A stretch of DNA of 57,813 nucleotides, from the NCBI RefSeq assembly GCF_003570985.1, contig NZ_QXIW01000023.1, positions 7,655 through 65,467 on the forward strand, in the 5' to 3' direction. Origin of the DNA: Candidatus Cryosericum hinesii (lineage in GTDB: Bacteria > Caldisericota > Caldisericia > Cryosericales > Cryosericaceae). Position 1 is the first letter of the stretch; the number at the start of each line of letters is the position of its first letter. The position numbers and the translations under genes were made by a program. Positions 42,952 to 51,912 of the stretch are shown piece by piece. Under the pieces are notes generated by a model, which was not told the DNA's origin, did not search any database, and was given only the letters and a program-made list of their open reading frames with translations.

Positions 42952-42969
42952 GAGGCCGGGGGTGGCCTC
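42952..42969 (-). promoter_or_regulatory. Hairpin in typA leader
   Basis: Perfect GAGGCC/GGCCTC stem with 6-nt loop, between the typA -10 box and its ribosome site. No T tract follows in the typA direction, so it is more likely a stabiliser or regulator site than a terminator. Confidence 0.45.
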
Positions 42970-42977
42970 AAACTATT

Positions 42978-43004
42978 ATTATACCCTTGTTCTCAGGCGT
43001 TCAA
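42978..43004 (-). promoter_or_regulatory. Promoter of typA
   Basis: Minus strand TTGAAC (43004-42999), 15-bp spacer, TATAAT (42983-42978). The -35 lies within the last codons of ptb. The spacer is one base shorter than most others here. Confidence 0.5.
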
Positions 43005-43895
43005 TGCCCCGAGTGCGATGGAGTAGAACTTGGAGTCTTCGGAATCCCCCCTGCTGGCCAGGATACAGGGCGCAGTCGTGCCAGTCACCATGGCCGCGAC
43101 CTCACCGCTCCCAAACCTGCACAGCACCTTGTAGAAAACGTTTCCAGTCTCGATGTTCGGTACAATGATGATGTCTGCATCCCCCTGGATGCGGCCCATG
43201 AAACCCTTGATCTGGCAAGCGTCAGGGAACAGCGCGCAGTCGATGGAGATCGGTCCCTCGCCGATGATGGCGCCAAACTGCTTTCGGACCGCCATTCCGG
43301 CCAGCACTGCGGCCTCCTGGCTGCTTGCAAACTTCAACACACTCTCGCTGGCCGACAGGAACGCCACTTTCGGGACGTCGATGCGAAGGCTGCGCGCAAC
43401 ACCCACGGTCAGCTTCGTGATGCGCACCTTGTCCTGCAGTGATGGAAGCGGCACTACGGCGACGTCTGACACAATGATAAGGCGCGGGTAGTTGGGAGCC
43501 TCGAACGCGGCCACGTGCGACAGCAGGCCGCCCTCGGGTAGCAGGCCGTTCTCCTTGTCAAGGATGCCCCGCATGTAGTTGTCCGTGTGAGCAAGGCCCT
43601 TCATCAGCATATGCGCGCTTCCATCACGGACCAGCTTCACGGCTGCTTTGACCGAGGGCAGTTCGCCCTGGACGTCCATGATCTCGAAGAGACTGGTGTC
43701 GACGTCACTCGCCGCTGCCACCTCCGCGATCTTCGCCGCGTTGCCCACGACGACAGCGTCGACAATGCCCTCCCTGACTGCGCGCTGTATCGCCTGCAGC
43801 GTGTGGGCGTCTTCGCCATAGGCCACTGCCATGCGCTTACGCGGCAAGCCTTTCACTGCAGCCGCAATGTCTGACAGATGTATCATTGGTCCCAT
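42993..43895 (-). CDS. ptb: Phosphate acyltransferase, Ptb family (first paralogue)
   Basis: Acyl-CoA plus phosphate to acyl-phosphate plus CoA. 300 aa in the PTA_PTB fold: MAVAYGEDAHTLQAIQRA at the N-terminus, HMLMKGLAHTDNYMRGILDK, GPISIDCALFPDAC and DADIIIVPNIETGNVFYK. Last gene of the buk-ptb-ptb cluster, 10 nt after its paralogue. Butyryl, isobutyryl or isovaleryl substrates are likely; sequence does not decide. Confidence 0.92.
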   Translation of the reverse strand: MGPMIHLSDIAAAVKGLPRKRMAVAYGEDAHTLQAIQRAVREGIVDAVVVGNAAKIAEVAAASDVDTSLFEIMDVQGELPSVKAAVKLVRDGSAHMLMKGLAHTDNYMRGILDKENGLLPEGGLLSHVAAFEAPNYPRLIIVSDVAVVPLPSLQDKVRITKLTVGVARSLRIDVPKVAFLSASESVLKFASSQEAAVLAGMAVRKQFGAIIGEGPISIDCALFPDACQIKGFMGRIQGDADIIIVPNIETGNVFYKVLCRFGSGEVAAMVTGTTAPCILASRGDSEDSKFYSIALGALNA

Positions 43896-43905
43896 GCCAA
43901 TCCCC

Positions 43906-44808
43906 CTAGTAGTAGGCTACGATGCCCAGCGCCACGGACATAAGCTTGGTTCGTCCGTCGTCGGCCCTTGAGGGTACGAGGACTGGCTTCCGGGCGCCGA
44001 TCGTCACGTGCGCAGACGTGAATCCTGCAAAGTAGCTCATGGACTTTCCAAGCAGGTTGCCGCCCTCAATGTCGGGCACGATGAGAATGTCCGCATTGCC
44101 CACGACGGGGCCACTCAGGCCCTTGATGGCTGCCGCACGCTCGGAGATAGCGTTATCCAGCGCAAGAGGTCCGTCCACGACGCATCCCTTGATCTGTCCG
44201 CGCTCCCACATCCGCGCTATGATTGCTGCGTCCTCCGTGCATGGCATCTTGTCAGTCACTGTCTCGACGGCAGCCAGCACTGCTACCTTGGGGTTCTCGT
44301 ACCCCAGCTTGTGGTACACGTTTACCGTATTCCTGATCGCCTCCACCTTCTCTTCCAGCGTCGGAGCAATCAGGATGCCGCCGTCGACGACAGCCAGCAG
44401 CGAGTGGCGCACGCGGGTATCCTCGTACAGCGAGCACTCGGACAGCACCTTGCTGGCCCGGATGCCATTCTCCTTGTCCAGCACTGCGTGCAGCATCTGG
44501 GCCGTCTGCGCCCCACCCTTGAGGATGACGTCCACCTTGTCGTCGCGCGCAAGCGCCACCGCGACAGCACACGCCTCGGCAGGCGAGCCGGCTTCCTCGA
44601 TCTCGAATGCGCCGGAGTCGGCTCCGGCCTGCACCAGCAGCTCCCGGATCTTCTCGGGCACGCCCACCAGGATAGGTACCGCAATACCTGCCTCATGCGC
44701 CAGCAGAGCCGCATGTAGCGAGACTTCCTCGGGGAATGCGACCGCCAGCTTCTTCCGGCCGCGCTTCTTCGCCTCTTCCAGCAACTGGTCAAACGTCCTG
44801 ATCTCCAT
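43906..44808 (-). CDS. ptb: Phosphate acyltransferase, Ptb family (second paralogue)
   Basis: 300 aa, same fold and length as its neighbour but clearly diverged: LAVAFPEEVSLHAALLAHEA, VILKGGAQTAQMLHAVLDKE, GPLALDNAISERAA, ADILIVPDIEGGNLLGKSMS. AGAGGAGG precedes ATG at 44808; the longer open frame to 44892 is inside buk. Two adjacent ptb genes with one buk suggest different acyl-chain specificities or a hetero-oligomer (inference). Confidence 0.92.
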   Translation of the reverse strand: MEIRTFDQLLEEAKKRGRKKLAVAFPEEVSLHAALLAHEAGIAVPILVGVPEKIRELLVQAGADSGAFEIEEAGSPAEACAVAVALARDDKVDVILKGGAQTAQMLHAVLDKENGIRASKVLSECSLYEDTRVRHSLLAVVDGGILIAPTLEEKVEAIRNTVNVYHKLGYENPKVAVLAAVETVTDKMPCTEDAAIIARMWERGQIKGCVVDGPLALDNAISERAAAIKGLSGPVVGNADILIVPDIEGGNLLGKSMSYFAGFTSAHVTIGARKPVLVPSRADDGRTKLMSVALGIVAYY

Positions 44809-44818
44809 GGAACCTCCT

Positions 44819-45877
44819 CTACTCGTACGTCTTTTCCGCCTCAAGCCCTTGTTTGAGACGCAAGTACGCCTCGTTGAGAGCCTCCAGCTCATTCTCTCCC
44901 GGCATGATCTCGACGGGAGCGATGAAGCCCACCCGATCAGTCACCCACTGCATGAGCACGTCATCATGAGCCAGCCCGCCTGTCAGCACGATGACATCCA
45001 CATCACCCTCAAGCACTGTGGCCATGCCACCGATCTGTTTCGCGATCTGATATGCCATGCCTTCATAGACCAGCTTGGCTTCGGCTTCTCCCGCATCAAT
45101 ACGGCGACGCACCTCCCGCGCATCACTCGTTCCAAGATGGGAGACCAGTCCCCCCTGTTGCGTCACCTGGCGCAGGATGCCCTGTTCCGTCGCTCCGGAA
45201 GAAAAGCATAACTTCACAAGCGAGCACGCAGGCAGGCATCCCGATCGTTCGGGCGCGTAAGCCCCCCCATTGTTGGCGTCGTTCTCGTCAACCATGCGGC
45301 CATGGCGAAGTGCGGCGATGGAACCGCCCCCTCCCAGATGCGCCACGATCATGTTCATATCGCTCAGGTCCTTGCCGTGCCGTTCCGCCGTCTTGTACGC
45401 CACCTTGCGGATGTTAAGGGCATGCAGGAACGAGAAGCGTGGCAGTTCCTTGAGACCGGATATCCGGGCGACATCATCGAATTCATCCACCGACACGGGG
45501 TCGGCGATGTAACAGGGAATGTTCGTGCCGGCAGCCAGTTCATGTGCGACGAGGGCACCCAGGAAGGACGCGTGTTCGGCTGCGCGCATCTCGCGCGAAT
45601 CCTGCAGCATGCGATCATTGACTGAGTAGATGCCCGCAGGCACGGGATGCAGCAAGCCGCCGCGAGCCATGATCGCTTCCAGAGAAGACACTGCTACATG
45701 CTGTCGGTCCAGGAAATCCATAACGGCCTGCGTCCGCATGCCCAGCTGATCCACGATGTGCGGAAACTTCGCGACCTCTTCAGCACTGTGGTTCAAAGAC
45801 TCCTGGGCGGCAAGTTCGCTTCCCTCGTACAGGGCAACCTTTGTGGAAGTGGAACCAGGATTGATAGCAAGGATCAT
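44819..45877 (-). CDS. buk: Butyrate kinase (branched-chain carboxylate kinase type)
   Basis: Acyl-phosphate plus ADP to acid plus ATP. 352 aa of the ASKHA fold: ILAINPGSTSTKVALYEG, ARGGLLHPVPAGIYSVN, VAHLGGGGSIAALRHG and a C-terminal LTGGLAHDDVLM segment. With the ptb genes it forms a substrate-level phosphorylation module, probably used in amino-acid fermentation. 21 nt after recN, 10 nt before the paralogous ptb. Confidence 0.95.
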   Translation of the reverse strand: MILAINPGSTSTKVALYEGSELAAQESLNHSAEEVAKFPHIVDQLGMRTQAVMDFLDRQHVAVSSLEAIMARGGLLHPVPAGIYSVNDRMLQDSREMRAAEHASFLGALVAHELAAGTNIPCYIADPVSVDEFDDVARISGLKELPRFSFLHALNIRKVAYKTAERHGKDLSDMNMIVAHLGGGGSIAALRHGRMVDENDANNGGAYAPERSGCLPACSLVKLCFSSGATEQGILRQVTQQGGLVSHLGTSDAREVRRRIDAGEAEAKLVYEGMAYQIAKQIGGMATVLEGDVDVIVLTGGLAHDDVLMQWVTDRVGFIAPVEIMPGENELEALNEAYLRLKQGLEAEKTYE

Positions 45878-45898
45878 GCGCTATATCTCCGCAGATTA

Positions 45899-47608
45899 CT
45901 AGGGAAACAGTAACTCGCGGGCATTGGCCAGCGCGACCTCGGACGCCCGATCGCCTGACACCATCCGCGCCAGCTCATGGACTCGCTCCTCACCCGTGAC
46001 GCGGCGCACTGCCACCGTGGTCGAATCCTCACTCTGTTCCTTGGAGATGACGAGGTGCGTTCCAGCCCTGGCCGCGATGGTGGGCAGATGAGTGATGACG
46101 ATGACCTGGCGACGCTTGCCGAGGCTGTCCAGCTTGCTGGCAACTGCAAGTCCCGTTGCACCACCGATGCCGGCATCTACCTCGTCGAACACCATGGTAG
46201 GAATCTGATCGGTCTCGGCGAACACCGTCTTGAGCGCGAGCATGACACGCGAAAGCTCTCCGCCGGATGCGATCTCCCTGAGAGGACGCAGTCCCTCTCC
46301 CGGGTTGGGAGCAATAAGGAACTCGACCACGTCCAGACCCGTCTCAGATGCTCTGAACCGCTCATCCCCAACAGCGATGCCCTGCTCGTCGACACTCTCC
46401 TCGATGGAACAGACGAACCGGGCATTGGACATGGCCAGCTCAGCAAACTGTTCCTCGACCTTGCGCGCAAGGACGGGCCCACCTTGCTTGCGTTTCGCCG
46501 TCAGCGATGCGCCGATGGTCGAAAGCTCGTTCTCCAGCTGCGCTATATGGCCACGCATGCCGGCCTCGTCGCCCGCCCGCTCGTGGCGTTCATGTAACTT
46601 GCCGTCGATCTCCGTCTCAAATGCAAGCAGACCATTGAGGTCCTTGTGATACTTCTCCTCGAGCCTGGCAATGGCGTCCAGCCGTTCAGTTACCTGCGCC
46701 AGTCGCGCGTCATCCAGCTCAAGCCTGCTGAGGTAGTCACTCAGAGTGGATCCGGCTTCCTTGAGACTCGCCTGCGCCCCATCCAGCAGGGATGCCACAT
46801 CGTTCAGACGCGGGTCGATCGTACACAGGGCATCGATGGTGTGGTGCAGTCTTCCAACCTGCCGCACGATCCCTTCGCTGTCCCGGGATTCGTCTCCGAC
46901 AAGAGCGGTCGACGCCTGGCCCAATTGTTCCTGCAGCTCACGGACGTTCTCCAGAAGCCGCTGTTCTGCGACGAGCAGGCCGTCCTCTCCCACCCTCAGC
47001 TGCGCACGTTCAAGCTCTTCCGACGCGAACTCCAGATAGGCGGTCTCATTGTCCCATTCTGTCCGGCGCGTCTCCATCTGTTCCAGTTCACGGCGTGCCG
47101 CGCGTAATTCTGCGAGCCTCGTGCCAAAGAGCTCCCGCGCAGTCTGGGTGTCATGCCCCAGAAAAGAGTCCAGAAGCTGGAGGTGATTCTCACGTACCAG
47201 CAACGACTGTGGCTCGTGCTGCCCGTGGACGTCCACAAGACTCTCGCCGAGCAATCTCAGCGTACTGATGGGGACGATGCGTCCGTTGATGCGATACTTG
47301 TGCCTGCCGGTCCGGTCCACCTCGCGCGTTGCCACGACGGTCATATCGGCGTCCATCACGAGGTCGCCCAGCATATCCCGCTGTGAACAGACACGCGGAA
47401 GCGCGAACTCTGCATCCAGTCGCAGACTGTCCGCCCCCACGCTGATGAAGTCACTGGTCAGCTTGCCCCCCAGCACTGCGCTGATTGCTCGCACGAGGAT
47501 AGTCTTGCCCGCGCCCGTCTCGCCGGTGATGACATTCAACCCGTCATCGAAGGATACGTGAACGTCGTGCGCGATGGCCAGATTGTGGATGTCCAGCTCC
47601 AGCAGCAT
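45899..47608 (-). CDS. recN: DNA repair protein RecN
   Basis: SMC-like ATPase in double-strand-break repair. 569 aa: Walker A ITGETGAGKTILV, long central coiled coil (about 150-380), Walker B MVFDEVDAGIGG and D-loop ITHLPTIAARAG. ATG at 47608 is 2 nt after the nadK stop; the open frame upstream lies in nadK. nadK-recN adjacency (with argR missing here) is typical of Clostridia-like genomes. Confidence 0.96.
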   Translation of the reverse strand: MLLELDIHNLAIAHDVHVSFDDGLNVITGETGAGKTILVRAISAVLGGKLTSDFISVGADSLRLDAEFALPRVCSQRDMLGDLVMDADMTVVATREVDRTGRHKYRINGRIVPISTLRLLGESLVDVHGQHEPQSLLVRENHLQLLDSFLGHDTQTARELFGTRLAELRAARRELEQMETRRTEWDNETAYLEFASEELERAQLRVGEDGLLVAEQRLLENVRELQEQLGQASTALVGDESRDSEGIVRQVGRLHHTIDALCTIDPRLNDVASLLDGAQASLKEAGSTLSDYLSRLELDDARLAQVTERLDAIARLEEKYHKDLNGLLAFETEIDGKLHERHERAGDEAGMRGHIAQLENELSTIGASLTAKRKQGGPVLARKVEEQFAELAMSNARFVCSIEESVDEQGIAVGDERFRASETGLDVVEFLIAPNPGEGLRPLREIASGGELSRVMLALKTVFAETDQIPTMVFDEVDAGIGGATGLAVASKLDSLGKRRQVIVITHLPTIAARAGTHLVISKEQSEDSTTVAVRRVTGEERVHELARMVSGDRASEVALANARELLFP

Positions 47609-47610
47609 CG

Positions 47611-48444
47611 TCAGGCACCCCAGTGGAACTTGGCACCCAGGACTTTGTAGAAGTTCTTCTCGCGCAACCGGATGATAGCAACGTCCTGGGGGCACCTCTT
47701 CACGCCTATCGTGTCAAAGCTGTGGATGTCGCCGACACGCTCTCCGTCACGTATGAAAGCCGCCTTGTCTCGCGAGGGCTTCACCTTGAGGGTGATCTCA
47801 CTGCCTGCCGATATGACCAGAGGCCTCGACGTGAAGTCGTGTGGCGCAAGAGCAGTGAGTACAAGTGCTTCGACGGTAGGATCCAGGATAGGGCCTCCAG
47901 CGGACAGGGAGTATCCTGTCGAACCAGTGGGTGTGCATACCAGGATGCCGTCTGCTGTGATCTGCCCTGCGCGCACGCCACCGATAAAGACCTCGAACGT
48001 GAGGATCTTGCCCGTAAGGTCCCGGACCACCAGAATGTCGTTGATAGCTGTCGTAGTGAGGATCTCCTGACCCTCCCGCACAACACGGGCCTCAAGGACG
48101 AGACGGTGCTCCACCGTGTACGAATGCGCGAGGACAGCGTCAAGCGACGCATAGACCTCGTTCTCCTCGACGTCCGTGAGAAAACCGAGAGAGCCCAGGT
48201 TGATACCGAGGACAGGCAGACCCAGCTGGGTGCTGAGTTGTGCGGCGCGCAGGAAGGTCCCGTCACCACCCAGGCTCAGAATGAAGGAACCGTCCGCCGC
48301 TCCCGACGGGAGGGTGGACAGGTCGTCCTTCGAGGTCACAGTAACGACCTCGACCCCCTTGCCAGTCAGGTAGGGCCGAATCTCACGCTCGACTTCGCGC
48401 GCGTCCTTCGAGTCCGCGGGGTAGTAGACGATGCTCTTCATCAC
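47611..48444 (-). CDS. nadK: NAD kinase
   Basis: Phosphorylates NAD to NADP. 277 aa with SLGGDGTFLRAA (GGDG), GINLGSLGFLTDV, AINDILVVR and TPTGSTGYSLSAGGPI. GTG at 48444 is followed directly by an ATG; neither has a ribosome site. A good -10 box ends 7 nt before the GTG, predicting a leaderless mRNA in addition to read-through from dxs, which ends 39 nt upstream. Confidence 0.95.
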   Translation of the reverse strand: MMKSIVYYPADSKDAREVEREIRPYLTGKGVEVVTVTSKDDLSTLPSGAADGSFILSLGGDGTFLRAAQLSTQLGLPVLGINLGSLGFLTDVEENEVYASLDAVLAHSYTVEHRLVLEARVVREGQEILTTTAINDILVVRDLTGKILTFEVFIGGVRAGQITADGILVCTPTGSTGYSLSAGGPILDPTVEALVLTALAPHDFTSRPLVISAGSEITLKVKPSRDKAAFIRDGERVGDIHSFDTIGVKRCPQDVAIIRLREKNFYKVLGAKFHWGA

Positions 48445-48451
48445 GCTGTAC

Positions 48452-48479
48452 AGTGTACGACGGATGTGCGACGCTTCAA
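48452..48479 (-). promoter_or_regulatory. Leaderless-type internal promoter of nadK
   Basis: Minus strand TTGAAG (48479-48474), 16-bp spacer, TACACT (48457-48452), 7 nt, then GTG of nadK. Same geometry as the pth promoter. Confidence 0.5.
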
Positions 48480-48483
48480 GCCG

Positions 48484-50331
48484 CTACCGTCTCTCTGCCC
48501 CGGCGAGGAGGGCCCGCGCCGCGCCCGCCAGCCCCTGGGCGTCGAGTTGATGGGAGCTGAGAAGGTGTGCCCGCTTGTCCTGGACAGGGAACACATCGGG
48601 AACACCACACCGTCCGATGTACGCAATGTTCATGCCCGCATGCACGAGCACTTCGACGACCGCGTCGTAGACACCTGTGGAACGTGTCGTCTCTTCAGCA
48701 ACCAGCACTGCCTGACACGTGCCGGCTAGTCGTGTGAGGAGACCAGTGTCCAGCGGCTGGGCGAAACGGAGGTCCACAACACACGCCTGGACTCCATCGC
48801 CTGCAAGGATCTTCCGGGCTTCCAGGGCCGAGCGAAGCACAGGTCCCAGCGAAACAATGGCAACATCACTCCCTTCCGCCACAAGAGCACCAGTCCCGGC
48901 AATCATGGGAGGGCGCTCACCAATCTCTTCACTGAGGTCGTAGGCGACGTCCTTGGGATACCGGATAGCAAATGGCCCGGTGGCAGCAACTGACAGTTCC
49001 AGCATGCGCAGGAAGTCCCTGTGGTCGCCCGGGGAACACACGGTCATGCCGGGAACGCTCTTCAGAAAGCCGACGTCGAAGACACCCTGGTGGGTCGGCC
49101 CGTCATCACTGACCAGTCCAGCCCGGTCGACCGCGAACCGCACCGGCAGATTGCCGATGCCGACATCGTTGACGATTTGATCGTATGCGCGCTGGAGGAA
49201 CGTCGAGTAGACCGCGACGTACGGCTTGTACCCTCGGCTGGCCAGCGACGCCGCCATGCCGACAGCATGCTGCTCGGCAATGCCGACATCATAGCAGCGA
49301 TCGGGAAAGCGCCTGGCAAACTCGGCAAGACCAGTACCGTCCATCATCGCAGCCGTGATGGCGACGATGCGCTGGTCTGTCTCCGCGAGCCGTATCAGCG
49401 TTTCGCCAAAGACGTCGGAGTAGGTCGGCATGGACTTCTCCTCCTTGCTCAGCCCATTTTCGATGAGGAACGGTGCGACGCCATGGAAATGAGCCGGCTG
49501 TCGTTCGGCCAGATCATATCCCTTGCCCTTGATGGTCGCGACCTGCAGGACGACAGGTTGTTGGATATCCTTGACCATGTTGATCGCTTCCATGAGTTTG
49601 CCGATGTCATGCCCGTCCACGACCCCGAAGTACCGGAACCCGAGCTCCTCGAAGAAGATCGTAGGCAGGTACAGTCGCTTCAGCAGGGTCCTCAGCCAGC
49701 GAAGTCCGCGTCCCACCAGCGGAGATTCGCGCACGCGCAGGTACCACGCGCGCGTCCGCAGCCGGTTGAGCGCCCACGCCATGCCTCCTACGGAGCGGGA
49801 GATGGACATGGCGTTGTCGTTGACGATAACCAGGCACTGGCCGTGCGCCCGTCCGAGGTTGTTGAGTGCTTCCAGGGCCATGCCACCGGACAGCGCGCCA
49901 TCGCCGATGACTGCTACCACGCGCTGGTTCCCGCCATCCAGGTACCGCGCCGCAAGGAGGCCGGCTGCTATGGAAAGCGACGTCGAGGCATGTCCCGCCA
50001 GAAATGTGTCATACGGGGATTCATTGGGATTCACAAACCCGCTGATCCCTCCACATTGCCGAAGCGTGCTGAACGATTTGTAGCGGCCGGTGAGAAGCTT
50101 GTGGGTATAGCCCTGGTGTCCCACGTCCCAGACTAGCTGGTCCGTCGGCGTATCCAGTGTCATATGGAGTGCGATCGTCAGCTCGACGGCTCCCAGATTC
50201 GACGCAAGGTGCCCACCATTGATCGAGCACGTGTCGAGGATGACCTGCCTGCATTCGGCCGCCAGCATCCGCAGGTGCGGGATGTCCAGTTCGCGGATGT
50301 CAGCAGGAGAGGAGACGTGCTCAAGAATCAA
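48484..50331 (-). CDS. dxs: 1-Deoxy-D-xylulose-5-phosphate synthase
   Basis: First step of the DXP isoprenoid route; also feeds thiamine and pyridoxal synthesis. 615 aa: DVGHQGYTHKLLTGR, ThDP-binding GDGALSGGMALEALNN with a downstream NDN, DRAGLVSDDGPTHQG, and a C-terminal transketolase domain. Its start overlaps ispA by 4 nt (ATGA). The tlyA gene that often follows dxs is absent. Confidence 0.97.
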   Translation of the reverse strand: MILEHVSSPADIRELDIPHLRMLAAECRQVILDTCSINGGHLASNLGAVELTIALHMTLDTPTDQLVWDVGHQGYTHKLLTGRYKSFSTLRQCGGISGFVNPNESPYDTFLAGHASTSLSIAAGLLAARYLDGGNQRVVAVIGDGALSGGMALEALNNLGRAHGQCLVIVNDNAMSISRSVGGMAWALNRLRTRAWYLRVRESPLVGRGLRWLRTLLKRLYLPTIFFEELGFRYFGVVDGHDIGKLMEAINMVKDIQQPVVLQVATIKGKGYDLAERQPAHFHGVAPFLIENGLSKEEKSMPTYSDVFGETLIRLAETDQRIVAITAAMMDGTGLAEFARRFPDRCYDVGIAEQHAVGMAASLASRGYKPYVAVYSTFLQRAYDQIVNDVGIGNLPVRFAVDRAGLVSDDGPTHQGVFDVGFLKSVPGMTVCSPGDHRDFLRMLELSVAATGPFAIRYPKDVAYDLSEEIGERPPMIAGTGALVAEGSDVAIVSLGPVLRSALEARKILAGDGVQACVVDLRFAQPLDTGLLTRLAGTCQAVLVAEETTRSTGVYDAVVEVLVHAGMNIAYIGRCGVPDVFPVQDKRAHLLSSHQLDAQGLAGAARALLAGAERR

Positions 50332-51218
50332 CTTCGAGCCTTTTCCGCAAGAAGGTCGACAAGCCTCGTCAGGAAGTCTCCACCGCTGTCCAGCGCCAGC
50401 GCGGACTCACGAGCGCTCGCCAGATACTGCAATGCCTTCTCCCTAGCATCAGCGAGCCCCAGCGCGGTCACATAGGTTGCCTTCTTGTTCTTGACGTCCT
50501 GGCCGGCAGTCTTGCCGGTTTGCGCTTCGGTTGCACTGGCGTCCGCGATGTCGTCCACGATCTGGTACGCCATGCCAAAACTCTCGCCAAATGCGCGCAG
50601 CCTGCCCATATCAGTCTCGCTGGCACAGCCGAAAATGCCGCCAAGCAGCACGGAAGCCTGGATAAGTGCAGCAGTCTTGTTCTTGTGGATGTACTCAATC
50701 GTGCCCAGCTCGACATGTTCGTCGCTGGAGGTGATGATGTCCATCGCCTGCCCACCGACGAGACCCTCGGCACCCACCAGAGTGGCCATCGTCCGCACTG
50801 CATCAAGGCACCGCTCAGCGCCGAAAGCCCCGACCATCTGCGCGGACGAAAGCTCCTCGAATGCCATGGTCAGCAGTGCATCGGAAGCCAGAAGCGCCAT
50901 GTCCTCGCCGTGGACCTTGTGCGTCGTCGGCTTGCCGCGCCGCAGGTCGCTGTTGTCCATCGAGGGCAGGTCATCCTGAATGATAGAGTACGCGTGTACC
51001 ATTTCGATAGCAGCGAGAACTGGCTTGATGCGCTCCCTGTCACGGGTGCATGCCTCATAGACGGCAAGACACAGAGCAGGGCGGACACGCTTGCCCGGCG
51101 AAAGCAGCGCATAGGACATCGCTGCATGCATGACAGATCCCTGAAGCGGAGCAAGGCAGTCAGCCAGCACTCCGTCGATGTAGTGCGCTTCCTCGTTGAG
51201 ATGGTCCCTGATGTCCAT
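50328..51218 (-). CDS. ispA: Polyprenyl synthetase, farnesyl/geranylgeranyl diphosphate synthase type
   Basis: Condenses IPP with allylic diphosphates. 296 aa: SPGKRVRPALCLAVYEAC, first aspartate-rich motif DDLPSMDNSDLRRG (DDx4D bacterial type), GGQAMDI, second motif YQIVDDIAD. ATG at 51218 with AAGGGAG upstream; an in-frame start 24 nt earlier is less likely. Product chain length cannot be read reliably. Confidence 0.94.
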   Translation of the reverse strand: MDIRDHLNEEAHYIDGVLADCLAPLQGSVMHAAMSYALLSPGKRVRPALCLAVYEACTRDRERIKPVLAAIEMVHAYSIIQDDLPSMDNSDLRRGKPTTHKVHGEDMALLASDALLTMAFEELSSAQMVGAFGAERCLDAVRTMATLVGAEGLVGGQAMDIITSSDEHVELGTIEYIHKNKTAALIQASVLLGGIFGCASETDMGRLRAFGESFGMAYQIVDDIADASATEAQTGKTAGQDVKNKKATYVTALGLADAREKALQYLASARESALALDSGGDFLTRLVDLLAEKARS

Positions 51219-51234
51219 GTCAGCTCCCTTCCAT

Positions 51235-51480
51235 CTACGCACAACGATCTGTGATCACGTAGTCGACGTGGTCCACAGATGAATAACGGCTCCCTTGCCT
51301 GACCAGTTCCACCAGGCGCAAGAGCCGCTGTTCGTCGCCCGATGCGACAATGTGCACAGTACCGTCATCCATGTTGTCGGCTCTGGCATCGATCCCGAGC
51401 TGAACCGCCGTCTGCTCCACGAAGTACCGAAACCCGACTCCCTGCACGATGCCGGACACGTCCGCAACCAGATTCTTCAA
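51235..51480 (-). CDS. acyP: Acylphosphatase
   Basis: 81-aa enzyme hydrolysing carboxyl-phosphate bonds. SGIVQGVGFRYFVEQTA holds the phosphate-loop Arg, and ADNMDDGTVHIVASG holds the catalytic Asn. TTG start at 51480 is the only candidate close to the core and has no clear ribosome site; probably coupled to nusB, 12 nt upstream. It could remove acyl-phosphates of the kind made by Ptb in the same gene run (inference). Confidence 0.9.
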   Translation of the reverse strand: MKNLVADVSGIVQGVGFRYFVEQTAVQLGIDARADNMDDGTVHIVASGDEQRLLRLVELVRQGSRYSSVDHVDYVITDRCA

Positions 51481-51492
51481 GGGCGCGCTCGG

Positions 51493-51909
51493 TCAGTCCC
51501 CCGCGCCTCCGACACCACGCAGGACACCGTTCACAAAACTCCCCGATTCAGCGCCACCGAACTCTTTGGCCAGTTCAACCGCCTCATTGGCTGCAATAGC
51601 CGTCTTGATCGGGGGCTTGCCGTACTTCATCTCGAAAACGGCGATCGAAAGAATCACCCGGTCGACGACAGCAATCCTGTCGATCCCCCAATTCTGCGTG
51701 TGTGTACCCACTTCAGCCAGAATGGCATCCTGATGAGCCTGAACTCCCTGGATGAGTTTGAGCGCATACGCCAGCACGAGCGGGGGTTCATGAACGTACG
51801 TGTCGAACGTCTGGTCATACGAGGCGTTGCCCTGCGCCAGACTGTACAGGACCTGCAGCGCTATCTCGCGCGAGCGCCGGCGGTTCTGAACTCCCTGAGC
51901 CGTGGCCAT
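51493..51909 (-). CDS. nusB: Transcription antitermination factor NusB
   Basis: 138 aa, all-helical NusB: RRRSREIALQVLYSLAQGN at the N-terminus and VDRVILSIAVFEMKYGKPP, AANEAVELAKEFGGAESGSF and VNGVLRGV near the C-terminus. Binds boxA of rRNA leaders with NusE. 3 nt after the asp23 gene, as in the yqhY-nusB pair of Bacillus. Confidence 0.96.
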   Translation of the reverse strand: MATAQGVQNRRRSREIALQVLYSLAQGNASYDQTFDTYVHEPPLVLAYALKLIQGVQAHQDAILAEVGTHTQNWGIDRIAVVDRVILSIAVFEMKYGKPPIKTAIAANEAVELAKEFGGAESGSFVNGVLRGVGGAGD

Positions 51910-51912
51910 GCG

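Noticed and set aside
44039-45211. 390-codon open frame antisense to ptb and buk
   Set aside because: Serine/arginine-rich low-complexity product; a shadow of clearly conserved genes on the minus strand.
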